Positions 1 to 7,528 of a stretch of 64,000 nt of DNA are shown in pieces. The notes below the pieces were generated by a model. The model saw only the letters and a list, made by a program, of their open reading frames with translations, searched no databases and was not told the DNA's origin. This DNA comes from UMGS1601 sp900553335 (lineage in GTDB: Bacteria; Bacillota; Clostridia; Oscillospirales; Ruminococcaceae). Each line of letters starts with the position of its first letter. Positions within the stretch are counted from its first letter, which is position 1. A program made the translations under genes and the position numbers. The stretch is taken from NCBI GenBank assembly GCA_937920725.1, contig CALEUW010000008.1, positions 6,941-70,940 of the forward strand, given 5' to 3'.

Positions 1-1762
1 CATTCAAAAGACCAGATAACAAAATAAGTATTTCATCATCCATGGCGTTAGAAGTCTTATTAAAATACTCTTCGATTATTCTACATGCATCATTTAATTC
101 GTCCTTGTCGTTCTTATCTTTATCACAAATAATATATATTAAATTTTTGAGAAACAATGCACAAAAATAATCTCTAAAATTTTGATGGGTATATTCATAA
201 GTAGCATCTGATAAAGAGAAAATAGACTCTGAACTTGAGAAAAAAGCATTTTTATTCTCTATAGAAGTTGTATTTAATATTATTTTTACTTTGTCTTTCT
301 GTACATTAAATTTGCCTTGTAAAACCATATCATAGGAAATGTATGTATGCGGAAAAATAAAATCCTCTGAGTCTTCAGGTAAATATACTATCTTATTAAT
401 ATACTTTTCAATTAAATCCGCCAAAGACGTAAATGTCTGCTTAGAATCATCGAGCATCAACTCTGTATACATAGCCAACCCTTGAGGACTATGCAAAAGT
501 TTCTTTGTTTCATAAGATAGGTTTTCATATCGCAGCAAAAGTTTACCTTTCCTTTTCTCTATATTTGAAAAGTAATTATTAATTTGCTCTGGCTTTAATT
601 CGTTAACTTCAGCTTTTACAAATTGTCCTATTTTTCCATGATGATCAAGTAAAGAACTATAATCTCTTCTTGATGATAGAATTACCCTTACTGAACTATA
701 TTCAGTTTCTTCTATAATTTCACATATATCACGAACAATACAGTCTCTTGCCGTTCCATTCGTAACCTCGTTTAAACCATCCAAAAAAAGTACATAAATA
801 TTATTTTCATATGGATATTTACAACGTAAAATACTATTTAGTAGTGTTTCGTCAATCTGATGATTGAGCTTCTTACCAATTTCCTCAGCGAGACGTGCAA
901 TTATAATATTATTATCGTTGGATTTGTCGCTCATATTATTAAAAATATTAAGCGGAAGATAAAAAGGTATTACATTTGCATATTCATGGGATGATATAAT
1001 CATATCGATTAGCCTTAACATCTGATGTGTTTTTCCAGAACCGCCACGTCCGAGTAAAGACACGCTTTTAACTGCGTTTAGACTAGTTTTATTGTTAAAA
1101 ACAATATCCTCTAACGTCATAGATTTATCTTCACCGTTAACACTCAACCTATTTTCAATTTCTTCAATGAAGTTTTTCTTTGAATCATTATAGCTCTTGA
1201 AACGTCCATACTTCATTACTTTGTGAAAGTATTCCTTTGAAATAACCTTTATGTTTATATTTATAGCATTACTCGTTAATGAATAAAACATATCCTTAAG
1301 TTTATCAACCTCATCATTTAATTCATTTATGTATTTCAAAATCGCCGCATAGTTTATTTCATTAATTCCTTTACTATATACTTCTTCGTGATTTTTGCAT
1401 GCTATTTTATATAGACAGGAAAGCGTTGCATTTTCATCAGCATTTTCATTGTCTTTCTTATTTAACTGCCTTAAGATAAAAAGTTTCTTATCTATATTAT
1501 GTTCATATTTCTTATTTGTTTCAGTTTTTTTCAATTTTTCTGAAAAATTGGCATTCGGGTCATAAGACAAATGCTCTTTCTTAGATTGAATATTGCGTCT
1601 ACCAAATGCATTGATAAAAGCGTTTGTCCTAGTGGAACCGCTATTCATTCCTAACGATTCTGCTAGGTTTTTATCTTCCGATAATTTAAATTCTCTTTTA
1701 TCTTTTATTACATAAAAAAATGTATACATATTGAGATAAAAAAGATTAAGATCATCAATCAT
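1..1762 (-). CDS. NACHT-type STAND NTPase (C-terminus beyond window)
   Basis: The gene is open from an ATG at 1762 to the window edge: 587 codons without a stop, C-terminus missing. Upstream of the ATG lies a good ribosome site (AAGGAAAG). Seen: P-loop GRGGSGKT at residues 238-245, a hydrophobic Walker B strand YVLFLDGLNE at 323-332, and an arginine-rich sensor segment VILSSRRDY about 30 residues later. This order is that of NACHT/STAND signalling NTPases, which couple target recognition by C-terminal repeats to an effector. The first 200 or so residues show no domain I recognise; they are charged and contain a short helix-turn-helix-like stretch near 30-55. Known family members include bacterial anti-phage proteins and regulators. 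The divergent neighbour is a holin-like membrane protein. A defence role is inference; the sensor part cannot be seen. Confidence 0.8.
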   Translation of the reverse strand, partial: MIDDLNLFYLNMYTFFYVIKDKREFKLSEDKNLAESLGMNSGSTRTNAFINAFGRRNIQSKKEHLSYDPNANFSEKLKKTETNKKYEHNIDKKLFILRQLNKKDNENADENATLSCLYKIACKNHEEVYSKGINEINYAAILKYINELNDEVDKLKDMFYSLTSNAININIKVISKEYFHKVMKYGRFKSYNDSKKNFIEEIENRLSVNGEDKSMTLEDIVFNNKTSLNAVKSVSLLGRGGSGKTHQMLRLIDMIISSHEYANVIPFYLPLNIFNNMSDKSNDNNIIIARLAEEIGKKLNHQIDETLLNSILRCKYPYENNIYVLFLDGLNEVTNGTARDCIVRDICEIIEETEYSSVRVILSSRRDYSSLLDHHGKIGQFVKAEVNELKPEQINNYFSNIEKRKGKLLLRYENLSYETKKLLHSPQGLAMYTELMLDDSKQTFTSLADLIEKYINKIVYLPEDSEDFIFPHTYISYDMVLQGKFNVQKDKVKIILNTTSIENKNAFFSSSESIFSLSDATYEYTHQNFRDYFCALFLKNLIYIICDKDKNDKDELNDACRIIEEYFNKTSNAMDDEILILLSGLLN

Positions 1763-1811
1763 TTTAGTTTCCTTTCCTTGATGTACTTTTTTTGTACGAA
1801 ATGCATTAAAC

Positions 1812-1829
1812 TTGTATGAAAAAATACAA
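1812..1829. promoter_or_regulatory. Inverted repeat upstream of the NACHT gene
   Basis: TTGTAT and ATACAA form a perfect 6-bp inverted repeat with a 6-base spacer. A second small symmetrical element, GTAC-N7-GTAC, lies at 1783-1797, between it and the NACHT start. The pair sits where an operator for the NACHT gene, or for both divergent genes, would be expected. No clear minus 35/minus 10 pair was found here, so the assignment is tentative. Confidence 0.3.
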
Positions 1830-1857
1830 CTATCGCATGTTACAATACAAACATAGC

Positions 1858-1951
1858 AAAAGCAGTCACAACAGTATTTGTTAGATTACAAAACAAGCAA
1901 CGAGAGAGTCTAACAGAAATTTTCTAATAATTATATTGCAATACTGCTTTT
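1858..1951 (+). other. Nested inverted repeats in the NACHT/holin spacer (possible structured RNA)
   Basis: Three perfect complementary pairs nest inside one another. AAAAGCAGT (1858-1866) pairs with ACTGCTTTT (1943-1951), CAGTATT (1872-1878) with AATACTG (1940-1946), and TGTTAGA (1879-1885) with TCTAACA (1909-1915). The first two share the right-hand ACTG and so are alternatives. A 10-bp palindrome, GCTTGCAAGC, follows at about 1960-1969. The stretch lies about 140 bases upstream of the holin-like gene and has no open frame of its own. It could be the folded leader of that gene, a small RNA, or a regulator-binding region. No promoter was identified with confidence. Confidence 0.4.
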
Positions 1952-2090
1952 GTAAACAGCTTGCAAGCAAAAATAATGTAATAGGAGGTATAGGGATTAA
2001 TCTATTGAATATTAAAAATTAATGAAGAATATATTTTAAATAGAACGAAGTTAGTCGTTTTTGCGATTAAATATCAAGGAGGTTTAATAA

Positions 2091-2495
2091 ATGACAGAAT
2101 TAATGAAGCAAGAATATTATCTAAGTAAAGCAATAGTGGCTACTTTAGGCAGATTTGATAGTCTATTATGCACATTCTTTATCTTTGTAGTAGTAAACAT
2201 AATTACCACTATAATCGCATCAATATTAAAACGAGAACGCTTAGGTCGTATTGTTTTTGAGATTTTACTGCAAAAATTTACGGAGTTTCTAATAATAATA
2301 ATCGTTAATACGCTTTTTTGGAGCATAGAGTGCGTAAATACTTTTAGAATACTTATAATCACTTTTTATATTGCCAATGAGGGATTAGAAATCTTATCAA
2401 ACTCATATGATATTGGCATACCAATTCCACCAAAACTAAAACAAGTTTTAAAGCATCTCTTACATAAAACTGACAGTGAAAACAAAAAGCGATAA
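2091..2495 (+). CDS. Holin-like small membrane protein
   Basis: The protein has 134 residues. The ATG is preceded by a strong ribosome site (AAGGAGG, 8 bases). There are three hydrophobic segments at about 24-46, 65-81 and 85-102, then a basic tail. The block IANEGLEILSN (94-104) followed by GIPIPPKL (109-116) resembles the C-terminal part of the phage holin_4/TcdE-type family. That family normally forms membrane lesions for lysis or toxin release. There is no endolysin, capsid or tail gene nearby, so this is not an ordinary phage lysis cassette. The divergent neighbour is a NACHT NTPase. A membrane effector or a domesticated holin are both possible. The family call is fairly firm; the job is not. 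Confidence 0.65.
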   Translation: MTELMKQEYYLSKAIVATLGRFDSLLCTFFIFVVVNIITTIIASILKRERLGRIVFEILLQKFTEFLIIIIVNTLFWSIECVNTFRILIITFYIANEGLEILSNSYDIGIPIPPKLKQVLKHLLHKTDSENKKR

Positions 2496-2618
2496 AACCA
2501 GATTATTTGATTATTAACCAAAGATAAAAGATCTAAATTAAAAATAGGGATGAAAATGAACTTTTCCCCAATATGAAGATATCAAAAAAGCTTTTATAAC
2601 AGCAAATTAAATTCAAAC

Positions 2619-2657
2619 CACAAACTGATTTCGTATTTTAAGCGAAGTCAGTTTGTG
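2619..2657. terminator. Hairpin downstream of the holin-like gene
   Basis: CACAAACTGATTTCG (2619-2633) pairs with CGAAGTCAGTTTGTG (2643-2657): 14 pairs with one mismatch and a 9-base loop. It lies 124 bases after the holin-like stop. No clear T-run follows on either strand, so it may be a weak terminator or a 3' protective hairpin. Confidence 0.4.
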
Positions 2658-3180
2658 CTCTAAATGCAATGATGAATCGATGCACCCTATAATACCGTAC
2701 AATATGTCACCTATCCATCTCACTACTTACTGAGTTCTATTGTGTTGTATCTCATCTTATATACCATTTTCCTCAAGAACTTGTATCATTTTCTTTTTAT
2801 TTTATCTCTTATAATTCTTGCCATATGCCTATATACAAATTCATAATAAAATTCTCAATTACACTTAACTTACAATAATATTTTACCTTTATCTTTAACA
2901 TATGTCACTTCTCTTATTTAACAAAATTCACTTAATTATTTTATTTAATCCTACAAACTTTATCAACCCGACAGATTTCAACATTTTTATAAATAAAAAC
3001 ATGTTATAATAATTAGCGATTTTGTTGAACTATATATCTTCCATGTTGAAGAAATCAATATGCACCATACTTGACATTATTTATAAGATCTCTTTGGAAT
3101 TACTATAAAAATTGAAGAGTAGATAAATATTTGACGATTGCACAGGCCGAGAACAATAATTATGGTACTAATACTAAATA
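2658..3180. other. AT-rich gene-free stretch
   Basis: About 520 bases with no open frame of useful length on either strand and no clear promoter, tRNA or repeat. A degenerate frame on the minus strand near 2750-2830 is broken by a stop and has no ribosome site. It reads as decayed accessory DNA next to the insertion sequence. Confidence 0.5.
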
Positions 3181-3862
3181 AAAAACCCCTGGCATAGCCG
3201 GGGATTTTTCATATGCGGGCATAGCCCTATGTTACTAGCTGCACCTCAAGGTGCATGATGGTCTGACACTTGCGTACTCTCCTTACTTGCGACCCGTAAA
3301 CGGGTTACTGTATTCTGAGAAACTTAGCTGATTTTGTATGTATTCTGCTATTCGCTTGGCATTCTTCCCTGCAGTATCTACATAAAATCCTCTGCACCAA
3401 AAACTTCTGTTCCCATACTTGTACTTTAAATTCCCATGCCTTTGGTGTATTATCAGACTGCTCTTTCCTTTCAGAAATCCCATAAATCCCGATACACTCA
3501 TCTTCGGCGATATTTCTATCAGCATATGTATATGATCCGCACATACTTCTGCTTCTATTATCTTAACCCCTTTCCAATTGCATAATTCTCTTAATATTTT
3601 TCCTATCTCTAACTTATACTCATTGTAAAATATCTTCCTTCGATATTTAGGCGCAAACACTACATGATATTTGCAATTCCAGCTTGTGTGTGATTAACTA
3701 TTATTGTTGTTCATCAACTTTCAACTCCTTTGTTTTAAACCTTAGTATAGTTTGTCAGACCATACTTCCATTTTATTACTCAGGAGTTGTTTTTTTCAAT
3801 TCACCGCTTAAGCTCCTCTGAACTCCCGGCACAGCCGGAAGTTTTCGTTTGACAAAAAAAGC
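3181..3862 (-). mobile_element. Decayed IS200/IS605-type insertion sequence
   Basis: One broken tnpA gene is flanked by short hairpins. At the 3' side of tnpA (3185-3203) CCCC-GGC pairs with GCC-GGGG. At the 5' side (3831-3845) CCGGC-ACA-GCCGG forms a stem. Subterminal hairpins with unequal ends are typical of IS200/IS605 elements, which move as single strands and make no target duplication. Exact ends cannot be fixed from one copy, so the borders are approximate. No tnpB or guide-RNA-like right end is present. Confidence 0.65.
3283..3714 (-). pseudogene. tnpA: tnpA, IS200-type Y1 transposase, broken
   Basis: The frame starts at ATG 3714 behind AAAGGAG and is cut after six codons by TAA at 3694-3696, where family members have a leucine (TTA to TAA is one base). 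Beyond the stop it continues in frame as SHTSWNCKYHVVFAPKYRRK. The HUH motif (ADHIHML) and the tyrosine helix (AEYIQNQL) are both present. After that helix the protein goes almost directly to the conserved NPFTG end, about ten residues shorter than I expect for the family. A GTG at 3660 could still start a 125-residue product lacking the first strand. The gene is therefore probably inactive. Family knowledge: TnpA cleaves and joins single-stranded element ends. Confidence 0.75.
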
Positions 3863-4100
3863 CGGCTGATTTTTACGCCAGTCGACTTATAAAGAAATAC
3901 TATTTAATTGAATGATTCAAAAAATAGATCCTCATTAACGATGTGGATCCCTCAAGTTTTCACACCATATTCTCTTGTTAAAAATAACTTACATTTCATT
4001 GCTAGTAACCTACTTGTTGGGTTTTGATAGTAATGCGGTTGCCAAACCTTTACTATTATATCATACTTGGAGGTTATTTTTACTAAAGCTAACAAACATA
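3863..4100. other. Gene-free stretch between insertion sequence and dockerin gene
   Basis: There is no convincing coding frame. An imperfect hairpin (AGCCGGCTG with CCAGTCGACT, 3860-3887) lies at the junction with the insertion sequence. The rest is AT-rich and featureless up to the terminator at 4101. Confidence 0.5.
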
Positions 4101-4131
4101 AAAGAGGCAGACCATAAAAATCTGCCTCTTT
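4101..4131. terminator. Terminator of the dockerin gene
   Basis: AAAGAGGCAGA (4101-4111) and TCTGCCTCTTT (4121-4131) form a perfect 11-bp stem with a 9-base loop. On the minus strand it follows the dockerin gene stop (4163) by 31 bases. T-rich sequence flanks it on both strands. Confidence 0.8.
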
Positions 4132-4162
4132 TAGTTGTAACACTATATAGGAAAATTTCGTA

Positions 4163-6415
4163 TTACCAAAGTGACTTTACGCTCTTTGCATGACTGTTGA
4201 TCATACCAACATCTGCTGTTGAGATAGCTTCATCAACCTTTACATTTGCACAATCAAACTTATATCCTTCAAGCAAATTTACTCCCTTTGCATGTGAATT
4301 TGCCATTCCTACGTCTGCTGTTGTTATCTTTCCGTCGCCGTTTACATCACCTATCAGATTAAGTTCAACGTCCTGCTTGATGTCATCTGTTCCAACTGTG
4401 ATCTCATATGATCTGGAAGTATAATTTCCTCCCTCAACTACAAGCGTGCAGCTTCCTTCTTCAAGGCCTTCTATAACATATTCGCCCATGCTTGCTGCAG
4501 TTGCAGTAATCTCAGTTCCGTCTGCTGCAACTGCCTTTACTGTCAACTCTGTTTTAGCATTTTTGTCTGAAACTGTGATTGTTCCTAACAAAGTTCCTGT
4601 TGTTTTCAGTTCAAGTCCCAAAACTGCGTCCTCTATTGCTTTTGCATATGCGTCAACAATGTCCTGTTCTGTGATGTTTTTTCCCTCTACTACTGCCGCT
4701 ACTGCATCTGTTACTGCCTTGGCAGTTTCATTTGTGTACACGCTTAAATCAGCAGGTACCTTTGCCTTAGCTGCATCAACAGCCGTATAATCTGCCGGCT
4801 TGTATACAAGTCCTGAAATTGCATTATTGATTGCCTTTGCTGCATTTGAAGCGTCAGTATCTGTTGCATAAATATCTGACTCAACTTCTTTTCCTGATGC
4901 AACTGCTTCGCTTAAAGCTTTGGCAGATTCTTCAGTGCAAATATCTGAATCTATCTTCGAAGCGTCTGCAATAGCTTTTTCAAGCTCTGTTATATCTGCA
5001 AGATACGCAATGTTTGCATATCCCGCACTCTCTACGTTTGATTCTGTCGTGCTTCCCTTATACACATGAAACAAAGGATCACCATCAAACATCTGATTTG
5101 CAGTGTTCTTTTTAGGTCCTGCGATGTCAACTGACTTTGCAAGAATATATACATCGCTTACTGCATTACAGCCAGTGAACATTGCTTCAGCGATCGTTGC
5201 ACCTTCTTCAATTATAACCGTTTTAATACCATCACAGCTTGAAAACAGCTTGTTTGCACGTGCTGCATTTCCTTCACCGTTTTTTATGTATGAAAGCCCT
5301 TTAGGAATTCTTATTTCCGTGATCAAATCACATTCATAAAAAACAGTTCCGCCGAAAGTAACGCCTTCAGGGATATCTACAGAAGATATCTTAGTGCGTG
5401 CAAATGCCTGCTGTCCAACAGATTTGAGTGATGATGGCAATACAAGGCTGCCCGACAAATTTGACTTGTAAAATGCCATCCTACCTATAGTTTTAACACC
5501 TTCAGGTAAGCAAAAATTTTCCATAGTAATCGGCGCCTTATTAAATGCATAGTCACCGATTGACTTGAGAGTTGAAGGAAGCTTTAAATTCTTAAGCTTC
5601 GGGCATGTCGCAGCATATGAATCATAATCGTCGCTTCTTCCGAAAGCTGTGTCACATATACCGGTTATCTCAGAATTTTCCATATCAACAGTTTCAACCA
5701 GTGATGTAAACTTTTGGAATCCGTTCTTTATATTAATTTCTCCGCTTCCGCTGAAGGTAAGCGTCTTTGTTGTTTCATTCCATGACCATGACGACTTAAT
5801 TCCTGCCGGTCCTGATGTTTCAGTTTCTGCTGCTAAAACTAAAGGCTCACGGTTTTTAACCTCAGGAAAAGGCTCGCTTTCGGTAATATACTCTAAATCT
5901 GCATCTGTATACTTCAAACCTTCTTTAAATGAAGCCTCTGTTGTGCTGTCTTTATATACATGCCATTTTGTTCCGCTTCCCGGATCCGGATACATTCCAG
6001 TATTTCCGGAAAATTTATTTTCTATTACTTTACTGAACATCCATACATCCATCAGCTTGTTTGTCATCCGAGATGATAAACAATGTCCGAGTTTTTCAAG
6101 AGATGAAGGAAACACTATTTCTTTGACATTAACACAGTAAGTAAACATATTACTGGATATCTCTGTAATGCCTTCTTCAACAACTATTCTCTTTATGCTT
6201 GATGAGTAATCATACCACCCTTTGTAACTGCTGACTGTTCCTGTACCGGATATAACGAGAGTATCATCAGAATTGATAAACCAAGTTGCATTATCTCCGC
6301 AGCTTCCGGAAAGCTCAACACCATCTGCACCAAAAGTGCTGAATGATGAAAATGCAGCCGTAGAAACTGCTACCGCAGCAGCTATTAAACCGCTTATTAG
6401 TCTTTTGAATTTCAT
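4163..6415 (-). CDS. Secreted BspA-like leucine-rich-repeat protein with dockerin
   Basis: The start is ATG 6415 behind TTAGGAGG; the frame is open 11 codons further but without a ribosome site there. The protein has 750 residues. Order: signal peptide 1-30 (MKFKRLISGLIAAAVAV, then AFG-A cleavage); BspA-type leucine-rich repeats of the form LPxxLKxIGxxAF at about 60-110 and 240-420; helical FIVAR-like stretches at about 470-590; a small beta domain of the carboxypeptidase-regulatory type at about 600-680; and a type I dockerin over the last 60 residues. The dockerin has two duplicated calcium loops, GDVNGDGKITTADVG and a weaker second one in which DEAISTADVG replaces the usual DxNxD ligands. 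Dockerins plug into cohesins of a cellulosome-like scaffold. No catalytic domain is seen, so an adhesive or structural part is inferred. Confidence 0.85.
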   Translation of the reverse strand: MKFKRLISGLIAAAVAVSTAAFSSFSTFGADGVELSGSCGDNATWFINSDDTLVISGTGTVSSYKGWYDYSSSIKRIVVEEGITEISSNMFTYCVNVKEIVFPSSLEKLGHCLSSRMTNKLMDVWMFSKVIENKFSGNTGMYPDPGSGTKWHVYKDSTTEASFKEGLKYTDADLEYITESEPFPEVKNREPLVLAAETETSGPAGIKSSWSWNETTKTLTFSGSGEINIKNGFQKFTSLVETVDMENSEITGICDTAFGRSDDYDSYAATCPKLKNLKLPSTLKSIGDYAFNKAPITMENFCLPEGVKTIGRMAFYKSNLSGSLVLPSSLKSVGQQAFARTKISSVDIPEGVTFGGTVFYECDLITEIRIPKGLSYIKNGEGNAARANKLFSSCDGIKTVIIEEGATIAEAMFTGCNAVSDVYILAKSVDIAGPKKNTANQMFDGDPLFHVYKGSTTESNVESAGYANIAYLADITELEKAIADASKIDSDICTEESAKALSEAVASGKEVESDIYATDTDASNAAKAINNAISGLVYKPADYTAVDAAKAKVPADLSVYTNETAKAVTDAVAAVVEGKNITEQDIVDAYAKAIEDAVLGLELKTTGTLLGTITVSDKNAKTELTVKAVAADGTEITATAASMGEYVIEGLEEGSCTLVVEGGNYTSRSYEITVGTDDIKQDVELNLIGDVNGDGKITTADVGMANSHAKGVNLLEGYKFDCANVKVDEAISTADVGMINSHAKSVKSLW

Positions 6416-6448
6416 AAAAATAAACCTCCTAAAAATAGTGCAAAACAC

Positions 6449-6572
6449 ATAAGCTGTTTACCAAAAAAAGCACAATTTGACTTATTTACAATAATTGCGT
6501 ATATCACAATTCTGAAAAACAAACAACATATACATGGTCAGTAACAGCTTATAAATGTTCATTAAAATTATA
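6449..6572 (-). promoter_or_regulatory. Promoter element and structured leader of the dockerin gene
   Basis: On the minus strand a TATAAT box lies at 6572-6567, with no good minus 35 partner. A transcript starting near 6560 would have a leader of about 145 bases. In it ATAAGCTGTT (6552-6543) pairs perfectly with AACAGCTTAT (6458-6449) and the stem continues with ACC/GGT after a bulge. Inside, GTATAT/ATATAC and GCAATT/AATTGT can form two further arms. The closing stem ends about 25 bases before the ribosome site. This looks like a branched regulatory RNA; I do not recognise a riboswitch class. Confidence 0.4.
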
Positions 6573-6660
6573 TACTATTATTTCATAAAAATCTAGTGGC
6601 ATTGTGTATAAAAACTGTAAGCAAATTTTGTTTCTTTTACTCAAATAATGTTTTATAAAC

Positions 6661-6739
6661 TATAACAACAACTATGCCCCGCCTCTAAGGAGCTAATGCT
6701 CGGTCGCTTGTTGAATGACGTGCGTTGCCCCTTATTGAA
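6661..6739 (-). repeat. Intergenic repeat, copy A
   Basis: A 79-base copy of the family that recurs at 11989, 12160, 34099, 34240, 37036 and 62627. It reads on the minus strand from TTCAATAAGGGGCAAC to TTGTTGTTATA. Its TTCAATAAGG end directly follows the T-tract of the terminator at 6742-6769. The first hairpin is broken here (GGGGCAACGCAC instead of GGGGCAACGCCCC). The outer arm AACAAGCGAC/GTTGTTGTT keeps pairing through G-U pairs. Confidence 0.8.
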
Positions 6740-6741
6740 AA

Positions 6742-6769
6742 CCGCCCAAGAGCATAAACTCATGGGCGG
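6742..6769 (-). terminator. Terminator of the phosphoribosyltransferase-like gene
   Basis: CCGCCCATGAG and CTCTTGGGCGG (minus strand) form an 11-bp stem with one mismatch and a 6-base loop. It is followed by TTTTC, 16 bases after the gene's stop. Repeat copy A begins inside the T-tract. Confidence 0.8.
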
Positions 6770-6784
6770 GTAATAAATTCAAAG

Positions 6785-7414
6785 CTAAATTTTTGAATAA
6801 CCAAAGCTGTTTACTAATGCATCCACTTTCTTTCCCGATTTGCAATGATCACATTCGCTTGGAATGCAAGTAGCATAACCAGGAATATCTTTATCTGTAA
6901 AAATTGATTTAACCGGCAAATCGTTTGACTCATCTATTGCCGAGAAAATAGCCGAAATAGCTACTAAATTTCCGTTATAATATTTCAGGCAATCTATCGC
7001 TCTGTTAATAGTTTTTCCTGTTGATGCAGAAGAAATAAGAAGCAAAACCTGTTTTTGCCAAATCTTGGACTGAGTGTTATCTCTAAAAATCATCTGATTG
7101 TTATAATTAAGCTCAGGCGTTATAACAGCAATATCCGAATCCTTATTAATTCCAGCTGAGCTTAGGCTCTCAGCAAGAAAAGCCCCAAGCATCTCCGTAC
7201 CCTCAAGGCAAATAATAGTATCAATATGAGTTCCGGTATAATTCATTGCAAGATCACTTGCAGCTTCCTTAGCCATTTTATGGCTTGTCTTGATTGACGT
7301 CATATCTACATAATAGTTGATGTGAGAGTGATTCGTTGCAAAGTGTCCGGGAATAACGCTGATTTTAACCTTTTTATTTCTTGATGAAGAAATGATTTTT
7401 GCTCTGCTTTCCAT
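6785..7414 (-). CDS. Orotate phosphoribosyltransferase-like protein with degenerate PRPP loop
   Basis: The protein has 209 residues and the ATG follows GGAGG by 8 bases. The fold reads as a type I phosphoribosyltransferase: hydrophobic strand IDTIICLEGTEMLGAFLAESL (about 63-83, as in PyrE), then strand QVLLLISSASTGKT in the place of the PRPP-binding loop. Active enzymes have two acidic residues there (VDDVxTTG); here they are serines (ISSASTG). The tail carries CDHCKSGKKVD, a possible small metal site absent from standard PyrE. The gene is transcribed alone from its own promoter and has its own terminator. It could be a nucleotide-binding regulator or a variant enzyme; catalytic activity is doubtful. 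Confidence 0.6.
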   Translation of the reverse strand: MESRAKIISSSRNKKVKISVIPGHFATNHSHINYYVDMTSIKTSHKMAKEAASDLAMNYTGTHIDTIICLEGTEMLGAFLAESLSSAGINKDSDIAVITPELNYNNQMIFRDNTQSKIWQKQVLLLISSASTGKTINRAIDCLKYYNGNLVAISAIFSAIDESNDLPVKSIFTDKDIPGYATCIPSECDHCKSGKKVDALVNSFGYSKI

Positions 7415-7456
7415 TTGAAATCCTCCAATTCTATTTTAAATTTAATTCTTTAAGTA

Positions 7457-7485
7457 ATTGTAACATATTTTATGTACTTTTGCAA
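7457..7485 (-). promoter_or_regulatory. Promoter of the phosphoribosyltransferase-like gene
   Basis: On the minus strand: TTGCAA, 17 bases, TACAAT. The start codon lies about 43 bases downstream of the minus 10 box. Confidence 0.65.
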
Positions 7486-7528
7486 GGGGAAAATAGTGTA
7501 TTTTCAACAAAGTACTGTCGAAAAGAAA

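Noticed and set aside
2117..2362. Open frame antisense to the holin-like gene
   Set aside because: No ribosome site and fully inside a better gene; a shadow of the membrane-helix codons.
2740..2830. Broken minus-strand frame (MARIIRDKIKRK then stop)
   Set aside because: Very short, interrupted, no ribosome site or family match.
3800..3900. Possible tRNA-like fold near the insertion sequence end
   Set aside because: Only isolated short hairpins; no acceptor, anticodon or T-loop sequence. No tRNA was found anywhere in the window by eye.
4446..6140. Plus-strand open frames opposite the dockerin gene
   Set aside because: Serine- and alanine-rich mirror frames of the repeat protein, with no ribosome sites and no family likeness.
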